DNA of 64,000 nt from positions 2,102,039 through 2,166,038 of the forward strand of contig PTEX01000120.1 in NCBI GenBank assembly GCA_003342815.1, written 5' to 3'. This DNA comes from Eudromia elegans. Lineage: Eukaryota > Chordata > Aves > Tinamiformes > Tinamidae. Positions 1 to 12,815 of this stretch are shown here, piece after piece. The notes below the pieces were generated by a model, which did no database searches, was not told the DNA's origin, and saw nothing but the letters and a program-made list of their open reading frames with translations. Position numbers and translations under genes: made by a program. Position 1 is the first letter of the stretch. Each line of letters starts with the position of its first letter.

Positions 1-2165
1 TTCAATTTACCATATTTCTCTTTCTTTGTTCTCTTAATTGCTCCACATAAAATTTCTTGGTAGATATTTGCTTTGGTACTCATAGCTCCTCTCCTGAGGA
101 CATGACTCATGACTCCAAAACTACTGTGAACCTCTGCCTTGTGTCATAAATCAACCTACACTTCAGATATCTCATGCCATCCACTCACACGATCTCTTCT
201 TGTTCAGCTATCATCCTTATATTCCGTTATTAAGTGAGTGAGTGGAACTATTTCTACTAACAGAGAAAGGATTTCTAATGCAGTGATGTTTTTTTCTTTA
301 AGTAAGTAATCATCTTCGTGATATCAATTAGCATTTGAGGATCTGAGAAGTTTTTCAGGAATGTGTTGTTTTTTTTAATGTTTGTTTGGACTACAGCAAT
401 GTCATGAAGTGCCATCCTGCTAATCAGCACATTAATGTGCTAACCAGCACAATAATATTGAAAAAGTCCCTGTCCTAAGTGTCTTGGAGTCTGAGCTAAT
501 CAGACAGGAAAAATGAAATGATATATGGTACTAAAGTAAAGAACAAATCTAAGTTAGAGCTGATGACATGTATTCCCTTAATTCTCTCCAGTTCAAGCAT
601 GCCTATTTCCAAGACTGTCCATGTATACAATCACTTCTTTTTAACAAAATTTTACTTTATAGTTTAATTATATTTATGTTAAAATTGTATCATAATGGAA
701 TACTCACATATGGGTGTACAGGAAGTATAACTGTGATCCTAGAAGAGGTTTTACAATAGCATATGAATAATTGAAGAGAAAAGATCATAGCTCTGATAGA
801 AAGTATCACTAATCAAGGAGGTATTAGCTCTTGGCAAAGTAGAACGATCTGCTAGGAAGCAATGTAACTTGATGTTGAAAGGATAATCTTTGAAAATTAA
901 ACAGAATCTCAGCAATTGTTTTGAAGTGTTATATAAAAGAAAAGAATGCAATATAATTCGGGCAAATCTGAGTCCAAGAATCCTTTAAAATGAGATTAAG
1001 CATATTATTCATGATAATTTAGCTAGATATGCAGTGTCTGTGAAGAACAATCTGTATGAGAGGATATCAGTAATTGAATTTGATGTCATTGGCCATACAA
1101 AACTGACTTCTGATGAATAAGCTATATAAATCTTTAGGAATATTTTTGTTTGTGTTGTGGTAGAACTGGAGACACAAACCTGTACAATAATAAATTGAGT
1201 AATACACAAATCTCTATGCTAGCACAATAATACTTTAGTTATTATTTTGCAATTGATAAATAACATGCACAATATGAATGGAAAAATATGACGTAAGATT
1301 GGGGAGCTAAAGAAATATCATTGAGAAATAATAATAAAGAGATAAAGAAGGTAAGATGAATGCCCTTCCCAGATACCAAATAGCCTAAATCAATGATTTC
1401 AAGGCAAAAGAAGAATATATAATGAAAAAAAAAGAAAAAAATACGGTGAAATTCAGTGCAACTAACTGATGTGAATTGTGCAATAATGTTCTGTTTTAAT
1501 TTTATTCACAGATGTATTAACAGTTTAATATTTTCTTTAAAGTTGTAAATCTGTCATTGAGAATAAATAGTTTCTGAGATTTTGTTTGAAAGAAACTAGG
1601 GTTAACCTTTTTGAATATTATGAGCTATAGATAAAGTTTGTTGTAGACATCTTGTTAATTTGTTAGCAGGGTACTTACAAGGGAATAAAGGAAAAGAGAC
1701 ATATCAAGAGATATTAGATGTTTCTTTAGGTGTTGGAGCTGCTCATGAGTTGAGTAGATTTAAGATGTAATAAATAGTACTAAAGATATAGTTTATTTTT
1801 CAGCATATATTTCAAGATTTTTTCTTCTCCCTTACAATTGGCGAGCTATAGCCCCCTATAACCACTCTGAAATCAGTATCTAAGTGAATATTTGAAACTG
1901 TGTTGATTTCATTGAGCTAGCTTTTGGAATAGAGAAAATAAGTTTGTCTGACACATCATCAACACAAGGTAATGGACTGAAAGAATTGGTGCAGTGTCTC
2001 ATTCAAAAACAAATAGAGAGTCCCCATAAATATAAAAACATAATAACAAATATAACGTCTGTTAAAAACATATTTAAATTAATTAATTCAACCTAGCTTG
2101 AGTATAAAAGTAGTGAAGCATAGATGAAAACCCTTTATAAGTAAATAAAGGAAAAAAAATTCATT
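1..2165. other. A+T-rich intergenic DNA, no gene seen
   Basis: No convincing exon, RNA gene or known repeat was seen here. Open frames are at most about 66 codons and show no domain. The only ordered structure noticed is a perfect 16-bp palindrome at 426-441 (agcacattaatgtgct), followed by a partial repeat of its left half. The rest reads as ordinary A+T-rich intergenic or intronic vertebrate sequence. Confidence 0.6.
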
Positions 2166-2167
2166 GG

Positions 2168-2226
2168 TTTGCTGCATGACTTGGGCAAGTCCAGTTCGAT
2201 TGTGAGTCTTCATTACAAAATATAAA
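2168..2226 (+). repeat. Possible MIR SINE core relic
   Basis: The block starting at 2172 reads ctgcatgacttgggcaag. This resembles the start of the conserved MIR core (consensus roughly ctgtgtgaccttgggcaag). It is followed at similar spacing by tgagtcttcattacaaaat, which can be laid on the tgcctcagtttcctcatctgtaaaat part of the core. MIR relics are known across amniotes, including birds, and are old and diverged. The match is short and by eye, so chance similarity remains possible. Confidence 0.4.
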
Positions 2227-5200
2227 CACAGTGTCCTTCGGAATGCAAATTATTTTGCTTTTATTTCCATACACTTTACTTAGACAATACAATAGCATAG
2301 AATGCTAAAAAAAAAAAAAAAAAATCCAACATTAGATTAAAAGAATGCTCTAAGTGTACTGAATTTGTACTGGATATGTGAACTGAATTCAATCAATAAA
2401 TATACAAATACACTTGCATATGCAAAAAATGCAATATTTACATATATATCATACATATACATTATTATTTGTAAGCTCATACTAGCAACTTCCATTTAGG
2501 AGTACACTATTCTCTGTTCTCTATAAACCAACAGACACACATCTGTAGTTATTATGAAGTAAATAAAATATTTAAGATTCACTGTGGCTTTTCCTATGGT
2601 ATCTTGTTTATAAACCTGTATCACTCTTAAGATTATTGTATTAGAAATAAGATGACATAATAATTCCACTGAAAGGAATGAAATAGTGGTGAGGTTTACC
2701 AAATGTAAAAGGGAGGTTATTCAGGTTTATTCTGCAAAATGTAGTTTTTATATTCGGCTATTGAACACAATGTTTATCCCATGCCACTGAATTGCTTTTT
2801 TTAGAGATATTATTTAGCACATCTTTGTCTATTCAGTTTTTACAAAGATTTTAAGTAATATTTAGATTGGATATTTATATTATAATGGATTGAAAGATGG
2901 AGAGTTTTAGACCATTATATTTTGCTTTAAAGCAATTCTGAAAAGTTATGAAGACATTCAGAACTTTGTAACATATCTTGAGAAATAACAGAGATAATAT
3001 TTATAATTGATTTATTCCAGCAACATCATTAGTGCCTTTATAGTTGTGATTTTTTTTCTGAATTTCCATTACAGACTGTTTCTTTGGGTTTTGATATCTT
3101 GGCCATTCAGCATTCCTCCAGGCTAAAATTTAATATGCAAGTAGCTTGATGTACAAGCTGTCTCCGCAGATGTAATTTTGTGGAGCCTTTAATGAAGCTG
3201 TGTTTATAATTTCTGTGTATAAGGCTTGGTATTTAGTTCTGAATACCTTTTGCACAATTTTAAATGCTGCTCTGTCAGCTTTTTATCAAGAAAAAAGCAG
3301 CAGGGAGCCCATACAGACTAAAATGCAAGAAATTGTTTCATTTATTTTTATTAAAAAAATAGAGCTGTATTGCTGTACCGGATTTTTAGCTGTTTTCTGA
3401 GATACATCTGATAAGAGCCCAAGCACTTCACAAAAAGGATTTTGTTAAGCCCTGACACTTATGAGTTCTTGTGCACAAATAAACACAGCTCTCATATATT
3501 TTATAGGCTTACTTCTGTTGGTAGCCTTTTCTCTCAAATGTTTGAAAAAGAAATGTAGGCATCTGCTTTGCAAAGTCTGAACATACGAATTTAAACTCAG
3601 TGGACTTTTAAACTCTCTATCAGAAGCTAAAATAACAAGTACAGAATAAAAGATAAATGTCATTCAAGTATTTTGAATCACACATGACCTGGCTTCTGCT
3701 GATGGGATTATATCTGTTCATCATCCTGAATAAAAAGTCACTATTACATACTGAAGCATCTGAATTATGTGGTTTCAAGGGTTGCTCTATTACAGTCTGC
3801 TACTTTGTAAAACAGTGAATGCTGTTCACTCAACATTGCTCAAAATATGTGTTCATATAGTGTTGGAAATAAGAAACTCAGAAGTTAAAGCTGGGTAAGG
3901 ATTTGGATTGATTTTTTTTCCTCTGATGTTCAATATTTTTCCACAGTTATCACTTACAATTGAACTCATTTGTATCTTCCAAAACACAGTGTAAATTATT
4001 AGTACACTTTAAAGATGAATGTTATATTGTATAAATGAAACAACACTGATTAGTTTTCTATTGAGAAAGATTATTTTATGGCTTGTTTATTCAAAACTTA
4101 TACACGTAAATCCATGCAGCATGAAAAGGAACAGAAAAAAACACTAAAGCAAGAACAATAAATTGGCCCAGAAAAAAGAAACATTAGTTTTAAGTTCCAA
4201 ATCCAACCACTTTCAAGAACTTTTTATTCAATTCTAGTGTACATAATACTACTTATTCCAGCTCCATTAAATTTAAAGTTATTTCAAAGAGAAGTCTATC
4301 AGGAGTAATTTTTTTTTTTTTTAATCATTCTCTGGCAAGGGAAAAATGTAGCTGGCCTCACTCACTGTGTCTGAAGAAGGCTAAAGAACAACTAGTGTTG
4401 TGCAATGAATCAAAACTGGCACAAAGTTGTTTTTTGCAGCTAAGCAAATAGTTACATCTAGACTGTCTTACAGAGGACTCCTAAAATACTGTCTAAATGG
4501 ATCACTATGGGGTTCAGAGTTGTCCTCATATCCTGGACTATGATGTGATGCAGCTGAGAGCGGGCAAAACTTTGCTCCCTCCATCACACAGAATTTACTT
4601 CCCATGCACATGCTTCAGGACATTCAGCATCACAACTCCCAAAAGGCATGTGTTGCACAAGGACTATGCAATAAATGCCAAAATTCAGAGCAAATAATTT
4701 AGAACTGATAAAGAAGTCAAAAGATTAAAAGAGAGAGAGGAAAATGGCAGCATCTGCAGAGAGAGAATGCACAAAACAAACTGATTTCTCTGATGGCAAA
4801 GTAGCATAATTACAGAGAAAATCTTTTAACAGATATGGACTATTTCTGCCTGTACATTTTTGGCATATTGTGCTCAGAATTACTAAATATAATTATTCAA
4901 TATGCACAGGATTACTGAAAAAATAGTACTTGCCTTACTAATTACCTTCCTGGATAAAAAATAACTGCTTTAGCTGTTAATCTCTTCTGCCTCCAGTGTT
5001 CAATACATTTTTTCATTAAAGATTTAATTTTCATATATAAATTCTGTTTGAAATGTTGTTATATTTCTATTATAAGTGTTGTTATTGATAGCATACAAAA
5101 AAATTCTTTTGGAGGTCAGCATCTTGGAAACCCTAAACTAATTACTAGCAATCAAGCAAGAGTTTAAAAACATTTTTTTTTCTGATTTTCTAAATTCAAT

Positions 5201-5292
5201 CAAAATTATTCATGCCTTTTCAAATTTAGCAAAGCTTAAATTAGGAGAAAAATTGTCAAGTAAAAACTGGTTTGATGCAAAATTACAAACTC
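2227..5292. other. A+T-rich intergenic DNA, no gene seen
   Basis: No gene is supported. It contains an 18-bp A run at 2307-2324 and a 12-bp T run near 4311. All open frames are about 72 codons or shorter and unrecognised. No CR1 or LTR signature was noticed. Confidence 0.6.
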
Positions 5293-5362
5293 TGATATTT
5301 ATATATATAATATATATAAAATTATATATATAATACATAATTAATATATGTATGTATATGGA
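5293..5362. repeat. (TA)n-rich low-complexity tract
   Basis: About 65 bp of alternating TA/AT with short interruptions (tatatataatatatataaaa) ending in a tatgtatgtatatg motif. It is an imperfect dinucleotide microsatellite in an A+T-rich setting and easy to melt. No neighbouring gene gives it a role. Confidence 0.75.
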
Positions 5363-8300
5363 GTTATTTACTGTTAATACTTCCAGTTTGAAATGCTTAT
5401 TAACAAGTTAGTAGTAAAGTACGAAGTTTGTGTAACTTAGTCTTTCCAGATCAATACAATTGGAATAAATTAATAGATTCTTGGGTGTTTTCTTGGCTGT
5501 TATGTTCAAGATTACTTCATTGGAGTATGACAAATGGGACCGAGAGATTCCTTCAGACTGTCCTTGTAAAGCACTCTATAAACATTTTCCTTGGGAATCA
5601 AGTTAATCAGCCTTAAATTCTATCAATTTAAAACGAATTGTGAGATTGAAGACATTTTGTGCTCCTCATGTGGGATTAATAAATATATCTTACAGCCTGG
5701 GGACCTCTTCTATTACAATCTGGTTCTTTTTGTTCTTTTTGTCTCATGTTTCAGCCTTAAAAAAAAAAAGACAAATCTTAATTTTATCTTTATAGTATTG
5801 GATTTGTAGCTATCTACCTCTGTCACTGTGGAGAACTCTCAACCAAATGTCCTTGGTAGAAAACTCAAGGATTGAAATTCCTAGATGAGTTTCTGACTCA
5901 TATTTTCTCTTTTCCAGGAGCTATTGCTTCTTAATTGATAATATTTTAGTCTTCTGTACTTTAGGTGAATGTGGAAGACAGTAGAGTAAGAATCAAAAGC
6001 CTGAACAACTAGGCTAATCACTAAAACTTATCTTACATTGATGGTTCTATTGCAGTTTTTGTTTGTTTGATTGAATGATTATAATAAATGCAAAGTATAG
6101 CCAAGATTTTCCATTTTTTCATTTGCCACTTTTGTACAAAGGACATCTTCCATCTTTATGCTGATAATGAGTCTCTACATAAAACACAGACAAAGAGTCT
6201 TTGGAAAACATACGTGAGAACAACTCTTCTAATTCAGCCAAGTGGAGATTAAGACAGTCACCTGAGAAGGATGCACTCCATCTGGTTTCTTTTCTCCTCC
6301 AGCATAGATTTATATGTTTGAATCAAACAGACCATTCAATAAAAGGGAAGAGTTTCTCTTCTTTGCCAGAATCTCACCAGATTCATAGACAATGTCTGGG
6401 ACGGAAGAGAAAAGGATCAGTGATGCTAAAGTTGCTGTTATCAAACTCGTGCTGCCTCCTTTCTGTCTTGAAACTTTATATTAAAGAAATCTGTTAGCTA
6501 TGGGAGCAAATTCTAAAGGAAGTCTTTGTAATCAACATTATTTGTCAAATATGGATCAAATTTAGGAACAGACTCGGAATTATGGAAATTTGCTCCCAAT
6601 CTCTTCAACGAACTCATCAGTTGCTAATTTTTATTCACCATCTTTCTTTTGCATTGATGCTTTTTCTGCCTAACATCTTTCATTTATTTCATACTATCCA
6701 ACTACATCTCTTCCATTTCAGAAAAAGGTAGAACTTCTTGAAGCAGCGCATTTCACTGAATCTATGAGGTACTGGGAAAATCTACTGTCATTGAAAACAA
6801 AAGCTATAAAAGGGCAAGTGCTTATGATATGATTTTGCATACTATTCTTATAAACTTGGGTTTTCCTCATGTAAAATTCTTAATTTTTAACCTGTATAAT
6901 ACTACTAAAACAAAAAAGCCATGTGAAAAAGTGTGTTTATTTCTCTTTAATCAAAGCATAATCAAATACTATGTACCATACAAAGATAGCCTAAAACAAA
7001 TTGCCTTTTTTGAGATTATTCATTTGTCACTGCCAAGTTATATTCTCACAAATAACCTTTTCTTTAAACAGTACATGTGTCATTGGCAACATCCAACTCT
7101 GATGCATTTAGTGCCAAAATCTGGGCAAAGATGGACTGGTAAAAAGGCAATGAATGATTGGCATATGCTCTCAGTTTCAGTGAAGGATCAAATTCTGCTA
7201 TAATTCGGTACAGATGTGCTTAATGTCACAGGATGTCAGAAATGTCAAGACTCTTAAAACCAAAGCTAAATCCCAAGATGCAAATTGTGACTTCTAAGTT
7301 TCATAACATTGACCTCTGAAGGATCTGTTTGATTCTCAGGAACATAAATCTTGGCTTTGATTTTCATTGGGATAGGCAGTACTTATATGATAAATATTCA
7401 GTGGTAAGTAAAATGTTAATGAAACACGTCTACTAAAAGAAAAGGTTCTTGTTAAAAAAAAGAGAGAAAAAATTACACAATGGAAAACTGCAATTAAGCG
7501 TAGAATGAGAGAATGAGACTCAAGATCAAGGTTTATTTTTCACTTTAAAATATAAAACATATATATTCTAATTTCAATTTACATAAATATTCCTCATATA
7601 TAGAGGTGAATCTTCACTGTCAAAGGACTGTATATTTTGATACAATTTATCAGAATGGTGTTAGGTGGCCACCCAGTTTTGCTTCTAAACCTGATCATCT
7701 CACTGATAAGGTCTGTAGAGGATGATATTCCCAGTAACATTGTATTTTGTATTTGCAATCAAATCCTTCAACTGTGCTTAATGGAAGTTATAATTACAGT
7801 ATTGGTGTGATACTTATTGTGATATTGCTTTACAAATTTTTGGCTAAATAAATAATTTTGAAATTTTTACTTATTCCTTTTGTGATGTGTGAAATTTTGT
7901 TTCATTTTTTCTGACTTTTAAATTTTCTCTTCCTGAAAGCTTACATATATTCCCTTAGTATTCACACTTCCTTTTTCTCTATTTTAAATAGAGCCAATTT
8001 GTGACAGTAAAAAATAAAAGTCATATATATATATACTTAGTTCTCATTTATTATCATGCTGTCTAGAAAGAGCATACAGTATCACAATATCAAAGCTAAA
8101 TCAAGAATTGTTCCATTATTTCTCAAAAAAAAAAGTGGATGTAGAATGGATTTCTAAGAGATATGTTTTTAATACAATTTGATGATTAGCTTTCACCTAT
8201 TTCAGATACTTTCCTTTTCCATGAATATAATTAACAAAGTGAAAATACACCATAAGATCAATAAAAGAAGTCTTTCTCTGTAATTATTTTTATTTTGAAC

Positions 8301-8477
8301 ATATACACTATAGAAACATGGGAGAAAAAATGTAGGCAAAAATGGATAACAATTTGATCAGCAGGGTAGTCATTAGTAATGACTTATACATTATATTTTT
8401 TAATTGACCTAAAAAAGGTAGTTATATCCCCTATATTATCATTTTAAATTCTATTTTTGTGAAAACCATGAGGGTCT
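5363..8477. other. A+T-rich intergenic DNA, no gene seen
   Basis: Open frames at 6201-6497 (98 codons) and 6829-7203 (124 codons) lack any recognisable domain, signal peptide or gene context. Their lengths fit chance in A+T-rich DNA. A short (AT)n run lies at about 8022-8034. No mobile element was recognised. Confidence 0.55.
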
Positions 8478-8712
8478 GTGGATATAAAAAAGAGAAAGTC
8501 TATTAGACAAAATAAAAATGAGAAAAGAGAAAGGCCTTTCTTAATCTCTAAAATAAAGCAGAAATTTAAAGTCAAATTTATCTTGGGGAAATTAATATTC
8601 TTAATTATGTTAATAGAATACTTAGAAATAAGCAAACAGAAAGGAAAGAAAATCAGAAAAAAAGAAGAAAATGAAAAAAGAAATAAAGAATAAAAAAGAA
8701 AAAAGTTATAAG
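8478..8712. repeat. Purine (A/G)-rich low-complexity stretch
   Basis: The plus strand is strongly purine-rich, most of all at 8630-8706, where short A runs are broken by single G (aaaaaagaagaaaatg and similar). The open frame across it encodes a lysine/arginine/glutamate-rich string, as expected from such composition, and is not taken as a gene. Confidence 0.6.
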
Positions 8713-10564
8713 CTAATTGGTACTTATGAAGTAAGGGGGGATCTTAGGAAAGAAATGGATAAATTTGTTGTATATCAGTTTCTGGGGATTTTCTGAAAGC
8801 AAAAATAACAGTTCAACAGTATATTTAAGCTGAAGTATGACTTACATTTTGGAAAATATATTGAGAAGGACTTGCTTTACAGCTTCTTCATGAACATATT
8901 TTTAAGGATAATATGCCAGACAATATCATACATAAGTTCAAGCTTTTATACTGTAGTTTATAGATGCTGACAGTTCACAGATTTTATCCAATTCCTATTA
9001 AAATTAATAAGACTCTTTTTATTCACTGTAATTAGTATGAATCAGATCATTGCCTCTGATTAGAATGGAGTCAATTTTATTCATATATTTAGTAGTTAGA
9101 ATTACTGTCATGTTTCCATCTATCCTTACTGAACATGCTTAATTTTTTATCAGTTATATCATAAAAATAAAATGATTTTCATATATTCTTTTCAATTGAC
9201 AATACAGTTTAAATAATCAGAAAGGTCAGGGTCAGAATGATAACCAGCAGCACAGAGTAGTGAACAGAGGATATGTTGGAGTGCAGTTATATCTTGCTGC
9301 TATCAGGTTCCCTCTTCTCCTTCTTTTACATTTTTCAGTGCTGATGATTGTGCTTGTAATAAACATCCATATGAGATACTTACTGATAATAACACTAAAG
9401 ATTCCGATATTTTTCCCTACTTTTCCACTTTTTAATTTCATACCAAGCTCATTCATCACCATTTTTTCTCCTTATTCTGTCACTTCTTACATGTTGTCCA
9501 AGCTCGAGCCTGTTTCTAGCATGCCCTTTTCCCCTTTAAATTTGTCATGAGTGGATTTTCAGTGGAATAAATCTGACTGTCCACCTCTGTTGCAAAAAAT
9601 TCCACTGCCACCTCTGCCAGCCACAGCATCGCTCCTGCCAGGCACTGCCAAACCTTTATGTAGTGACTTTTATCTGTTTTTCATGTGTGTCATGTGAGAG
9701 GCAAATTTTACTGTTATTCACCGGAGATGATTTGTAATGTGCATCATGTTATTGCAACATAGGACCTGTACAAGGGGTCTCATGAGTTTCTCATGATGCC
9801 ACTACGGACATCCTGCAGAGAAAACCTTTGGTATCAAGTTGCAGCACAACCTTTACACATGTAAGAGATTCTTTGTCTCTGAAGAGAACGTACTTTACGA
9901 TTATTGTGAAGTGATCAACAGCAGAGAGAGATTTCTGAGGCATGAACTTAATTAAAGTTTGGAACCAATTAATAATGATGTCCTCTGAAAATTCCAAGAT
10001 TCCAGAAAGTCAGAAGTAGATGGAAATAAATTTTTAATATAAGATTTTTTTTTTTCAAAAAGCTTTTGAAACGCTCTTCCAAACCTGAGTCTCTTAGAAC
10101 TGTTGTTTTATGTCTCATCTGAGAGATGAAGTTTTATCAAGATTGTAGACTGTGCACTGTAACCCTGTGCTTTTGGTCAGTTCAAAGGATTGAACTCAAA
10201 GGATTAGGAATAGTTAATGCATCACCAGATCGTTCAGTTGGCAGTGGCAGCAGAAGCAGCAGTGTTGCAAGGTGTCTCTCCATTCCAACAACTGTGTTTC
10301 ATAAACACAAATCTTGTTCAAACCAGGATAATGGCCCAATTGGCTAAAACAGGACTCATCCAGTGTCACTGAAAAAAAAGAACTGTTAGTGTTTTCAGGT
10401 ATTTTGTAGAGCCACAAGCAAAATTCGATCCTTAAGAGCATTCTTAACACTTTGAAATAAGTTATAGAACAGTACTTGCAGAATGGCACACTTCTTCATT
10501 GAGAACAGACTCACAATACAAAAATCTGCTCTATTATTTCTCTCCACCTTATTGCTTATAAATA
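8713..10564. other. Intergenic DNA, no gene seen
   Basis: Nothing supportable as a gene. Overlapping open frames on both strands at about 9232-9550 are mostly hydrophobic and unrecognised. A slightly G+C-richer patch lies near 9570-9650. The last part (about 10400-10564) may be a decayed upstream extension of the CR1 tail that follows, but I cannot align it with confidence. Confidence 0.5.
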
Positions 10565-10735
10565 AATCCTGGGATAGGCTCTCCAGAGAATCTGTGAATT
10601 CTCCATCCTTGGAGTTACTTAAAATATGATTGACCATGGCCCTGGGTAATCAGCTCTAGGTAATTCTGCTTGAGCAGTGTGGGTTAGACTAGATGATCAC
10701 CACCAGTGCCTTCGAAACTCAATTTTGATCTGATA
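10565..10735 (+). mobile_element. CR1 LINE 3' end, 5'-truncated, diverged
   Basis: The segment follows the CR1 3' end on the plus strand. Near 10575 a 'gggataggctctccagaga' block corresponds to the CR1 'caggctgcccagagag' region. Then come 'ctccatccttggag' (10601-10614), 'accatggccctgggtaa' for the usual 'acatggtcctgggcaa', 'ctgcttgagcag' (10667-10678) and 'tagactagatgatc' for 'ttggactagatgacc'. The terminal octamers are decayed beyond recognition. CR1 copies are nearly always 5'-truncated because target-primed reverse transcription stops early, and this one keeps under 200 bp. It is noncoding and old relative to the tails at 21.7 and 30.4 kb. Confidence 0.8.
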
Positions 10736-11599
10736 AGTCATCTGTTAGACAAACCAGTGAAGCTGTTTTTTTGCCACATTACCAGTGCAATATGTGACAA
10801 TGGGAACTTTGTGCACCCTTTCCTCCCTTTGCTGTTTGTTGTTGGTATTTCTCTAAGTAAGGTCAAATTCCACCATATTTTATTTAGTTGGGGTGATATC
10901 TCTCAAGCTCTCTCTGCATTTTAGGTTACCAGCCTTTAAGACTGTTTATTGTTTTGACATGCATCATACCAATTAAATATATGTTATATTGCATAGGTGG
11001 ATTGTGTAAGAGAGATAGGGAGGCAAGTTTTCAGCCTACTGTTCAGACTACTTTTTACAGGTAAAAGGGACAGGCCACTGCAAGGGACATGATGTCCTGC
11101 TAGGAGTAGATATCACTCAAGAAAGGAATGCTATATTCCTGAAATCTCCTGAGTATCAAGGAGATAACCTTGATGAAGGGAATGAACGGGATGAAAGCAG
11201 CCAGGGGAAACACTGAAAGTGTGCTCAGAATAACTTCTTTAGAAACTCATTTCTTAAAGATCCTTGTGTCTGTCTAACCTGCCTGTAGTGTTTTAGCTGT
11301 CTTTAAACAGTCTAGAATTATAAAAATGCAAAGATTGGGATTCATCTCTATTCAAAAAGCACAAATAAAGACATTGGATATAATTTTACTTTTCACTATG
11401 CCTATAAAAAATGAAGTCAAGATGATGAATAGTCTTCAGAAAACTGCTAGAAAAGTAATTCAGTTCCAGAAAATCTGATGATATTTTGTTTGAAAGAAGT
11501 TTAAGCAGTAACTTGGTCATGATCTGTACTTCCTCATAAAATAAAAGATAGTGCAATTGACTATAACAGAGAAAAAAAAGTGTAAAAATATGAAGCAGG
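10736..11599. other. Intergenic DNA, no gene seen
   Basis: Unique-looking DNA with no recognised element. The open frame at 10706-10924 starts within the CR1 tail and has no domain. Confidence 0.55.
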
Positions 11600-11830
11600 A
11601 GGAATTCAGACTACACATAAAGTGTGCATATTTAGCAGTGAGTAGGGTTACACGGAGGGCTGCTCCATAAAGGGGAATCAGGAGCTGAGGTGACCTCAGC
11701 ACAGGCTGTGCCATCATAATCAGCCACAGACCCACAGGGATTTCTGGGCTGAGCTGAAATGGAGCCAAGTGGTCTATGCCCCCAGTGATCCTGGTCAGGT
11801 CCAGATATCCTGGACAAGAGGGTGTATGTT
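11600..11830. other. Unidentified G+C-richer patch
   Basis: About 230 bp with clearly higher G+C than the flanks, including a CpG (acacggaggg). Overlapping minus-strand frames of 83 and 69 codons cross it, but neither resembles a known protein. It could be a decayed repeat (for example part of an LTR), a noncoding exon or a conserved element. No terminal repeats or splice context settle this. Confidence 0.35.
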
Positions 11831-12579
11831 CTCCATTTCAAGACCTTTACAGGGATATTTGATTCTGCTCTAACTCAGACAGAACAGTCAGTGGCAGTTA
11901 CTATTGTGCCAAGCACACTGTGCATGAGTGTCTTGCTGACACAGCTTTGTAAATGTTTACAATCATGCTTCACTGGCATTAAGCATTTAATTATGGTGCA
12001 TATTAGGAGCATTCAGTACGCTGTAAATGGATGCCTTTGCAACACCTTCAGAGGAGAATTCAAACAATTTTTAATGTAGTTGTGTGAGTTCAATTCAGTT
12101 TTGCAGTGGCAGCATCTTTTATTTCCTGTCTTATTGATCATACATTAGATGAATGCTAGAGCTTTCTGCTGAAACTCAAAGATGAAACCTCTGCATCAGA
12201 ACAGCAATTTTCTCTATTAAGTGAATTTCCTTAGTAATTCAGGTGAGAAAATACAGATGTTTCTTGCTTATTTTACCCCTTGAAAAAGACATAAATCAGA
12301 TATAGAGCAGCATTCTGATGTTCTTAGAAGGCATAGTGCTGTTAGACTAGGTTGACTCTGGCCTATGTTTTCTAAACCATCATTATAAAATTATAACTGA
12401 ATAAGATCCATTTATGGTTATTTATTGGATGAGATACTCTATTAATGACTGCAATTTATAGTGATGCTTCATTTTCCTTTCCTTCTTTACTTTTTTAATA
12501 AGCTTAGGATAATTAGAGAGAATGATGGGGATGGGAAGTTCTTAGTCAACTTTTTTATAGATATGTTCTAATGCAAACA
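11831..12579. other. Intergenic DNA, no gene seen
   Basis: No exon, RNA gene or mobile element was recognised. The 85-codon open frame at 11822-12079 has no domain. Confidence 0.55.
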
Positions 12580-12675
12580 ATCACAGAACAACATAGAACC
12601 ACAGAATTGTTGGTTGGAAGGGACCTCTAGAGATCATCTAGTCCAACTCCCTGCTCAAGCAGGGACATCCAGAAA
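12580..12675 (-). mobile_element. CR1 LINE 3' tail, 5'-truncated fragment
   Basis: Read on the plus strand this is the reverse complement of a CR1 end. Degenerate tail octamers (atcacagaa, acatagaa, ccacagaat) at 12580-12607 are followed by 'ttggttggaagggacct' (12610-12626), 'agatcatctagtccaact' (12630-12647) and 'ccctgctcaagcaggg' (12649-12664). The match stops near 12675. Only about 95 bp remain, all 3' UTR and tail, with no coding content. The orientation matches the larger CR1 about 1.1 kb to the right, but the two appear to be separate insertions because each has its own tail. Confidence 0.88.
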
Positions 12676-12757
12676 TAATTAGCTATATTTTCTTTTAAGT
12701 ACAAATTAATCAAAATACAGGTCATATTGATTTCATATTGCCTGGGGTTTTTTACAT

Positions 12758-12815
12758 ATGTTTTAGATGTTCCTTCTTTTAGGTTTAGGTTTAGATGTCT
12801 TTTCTTTTAGGTTTC
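12758..12815. repeat. Imperfect 25-28 bp tandem duplication
   Basis: Two neighbouring copies share the form ttagatgt-(t/c)-ttcttttaggttt. Copy one lies at about 12761-12786 and copy two at about 12789-12814, with a short aggtttaggttt overlap zone between them. This fits replication slippage. Confidence 0.6.

Noticed and set aside
2160-2230. Possible tRNA-like 'gttcgat' box B
   Set aside because: No matching box A at the right distance and no cloverleaf; the MIR-core reading fits better.
6829-7203. 124-codon plus-strand open frame
   Set aside because: Unrecognised translation; composition follows the A+T-rich DNA; no splice or promoter context.
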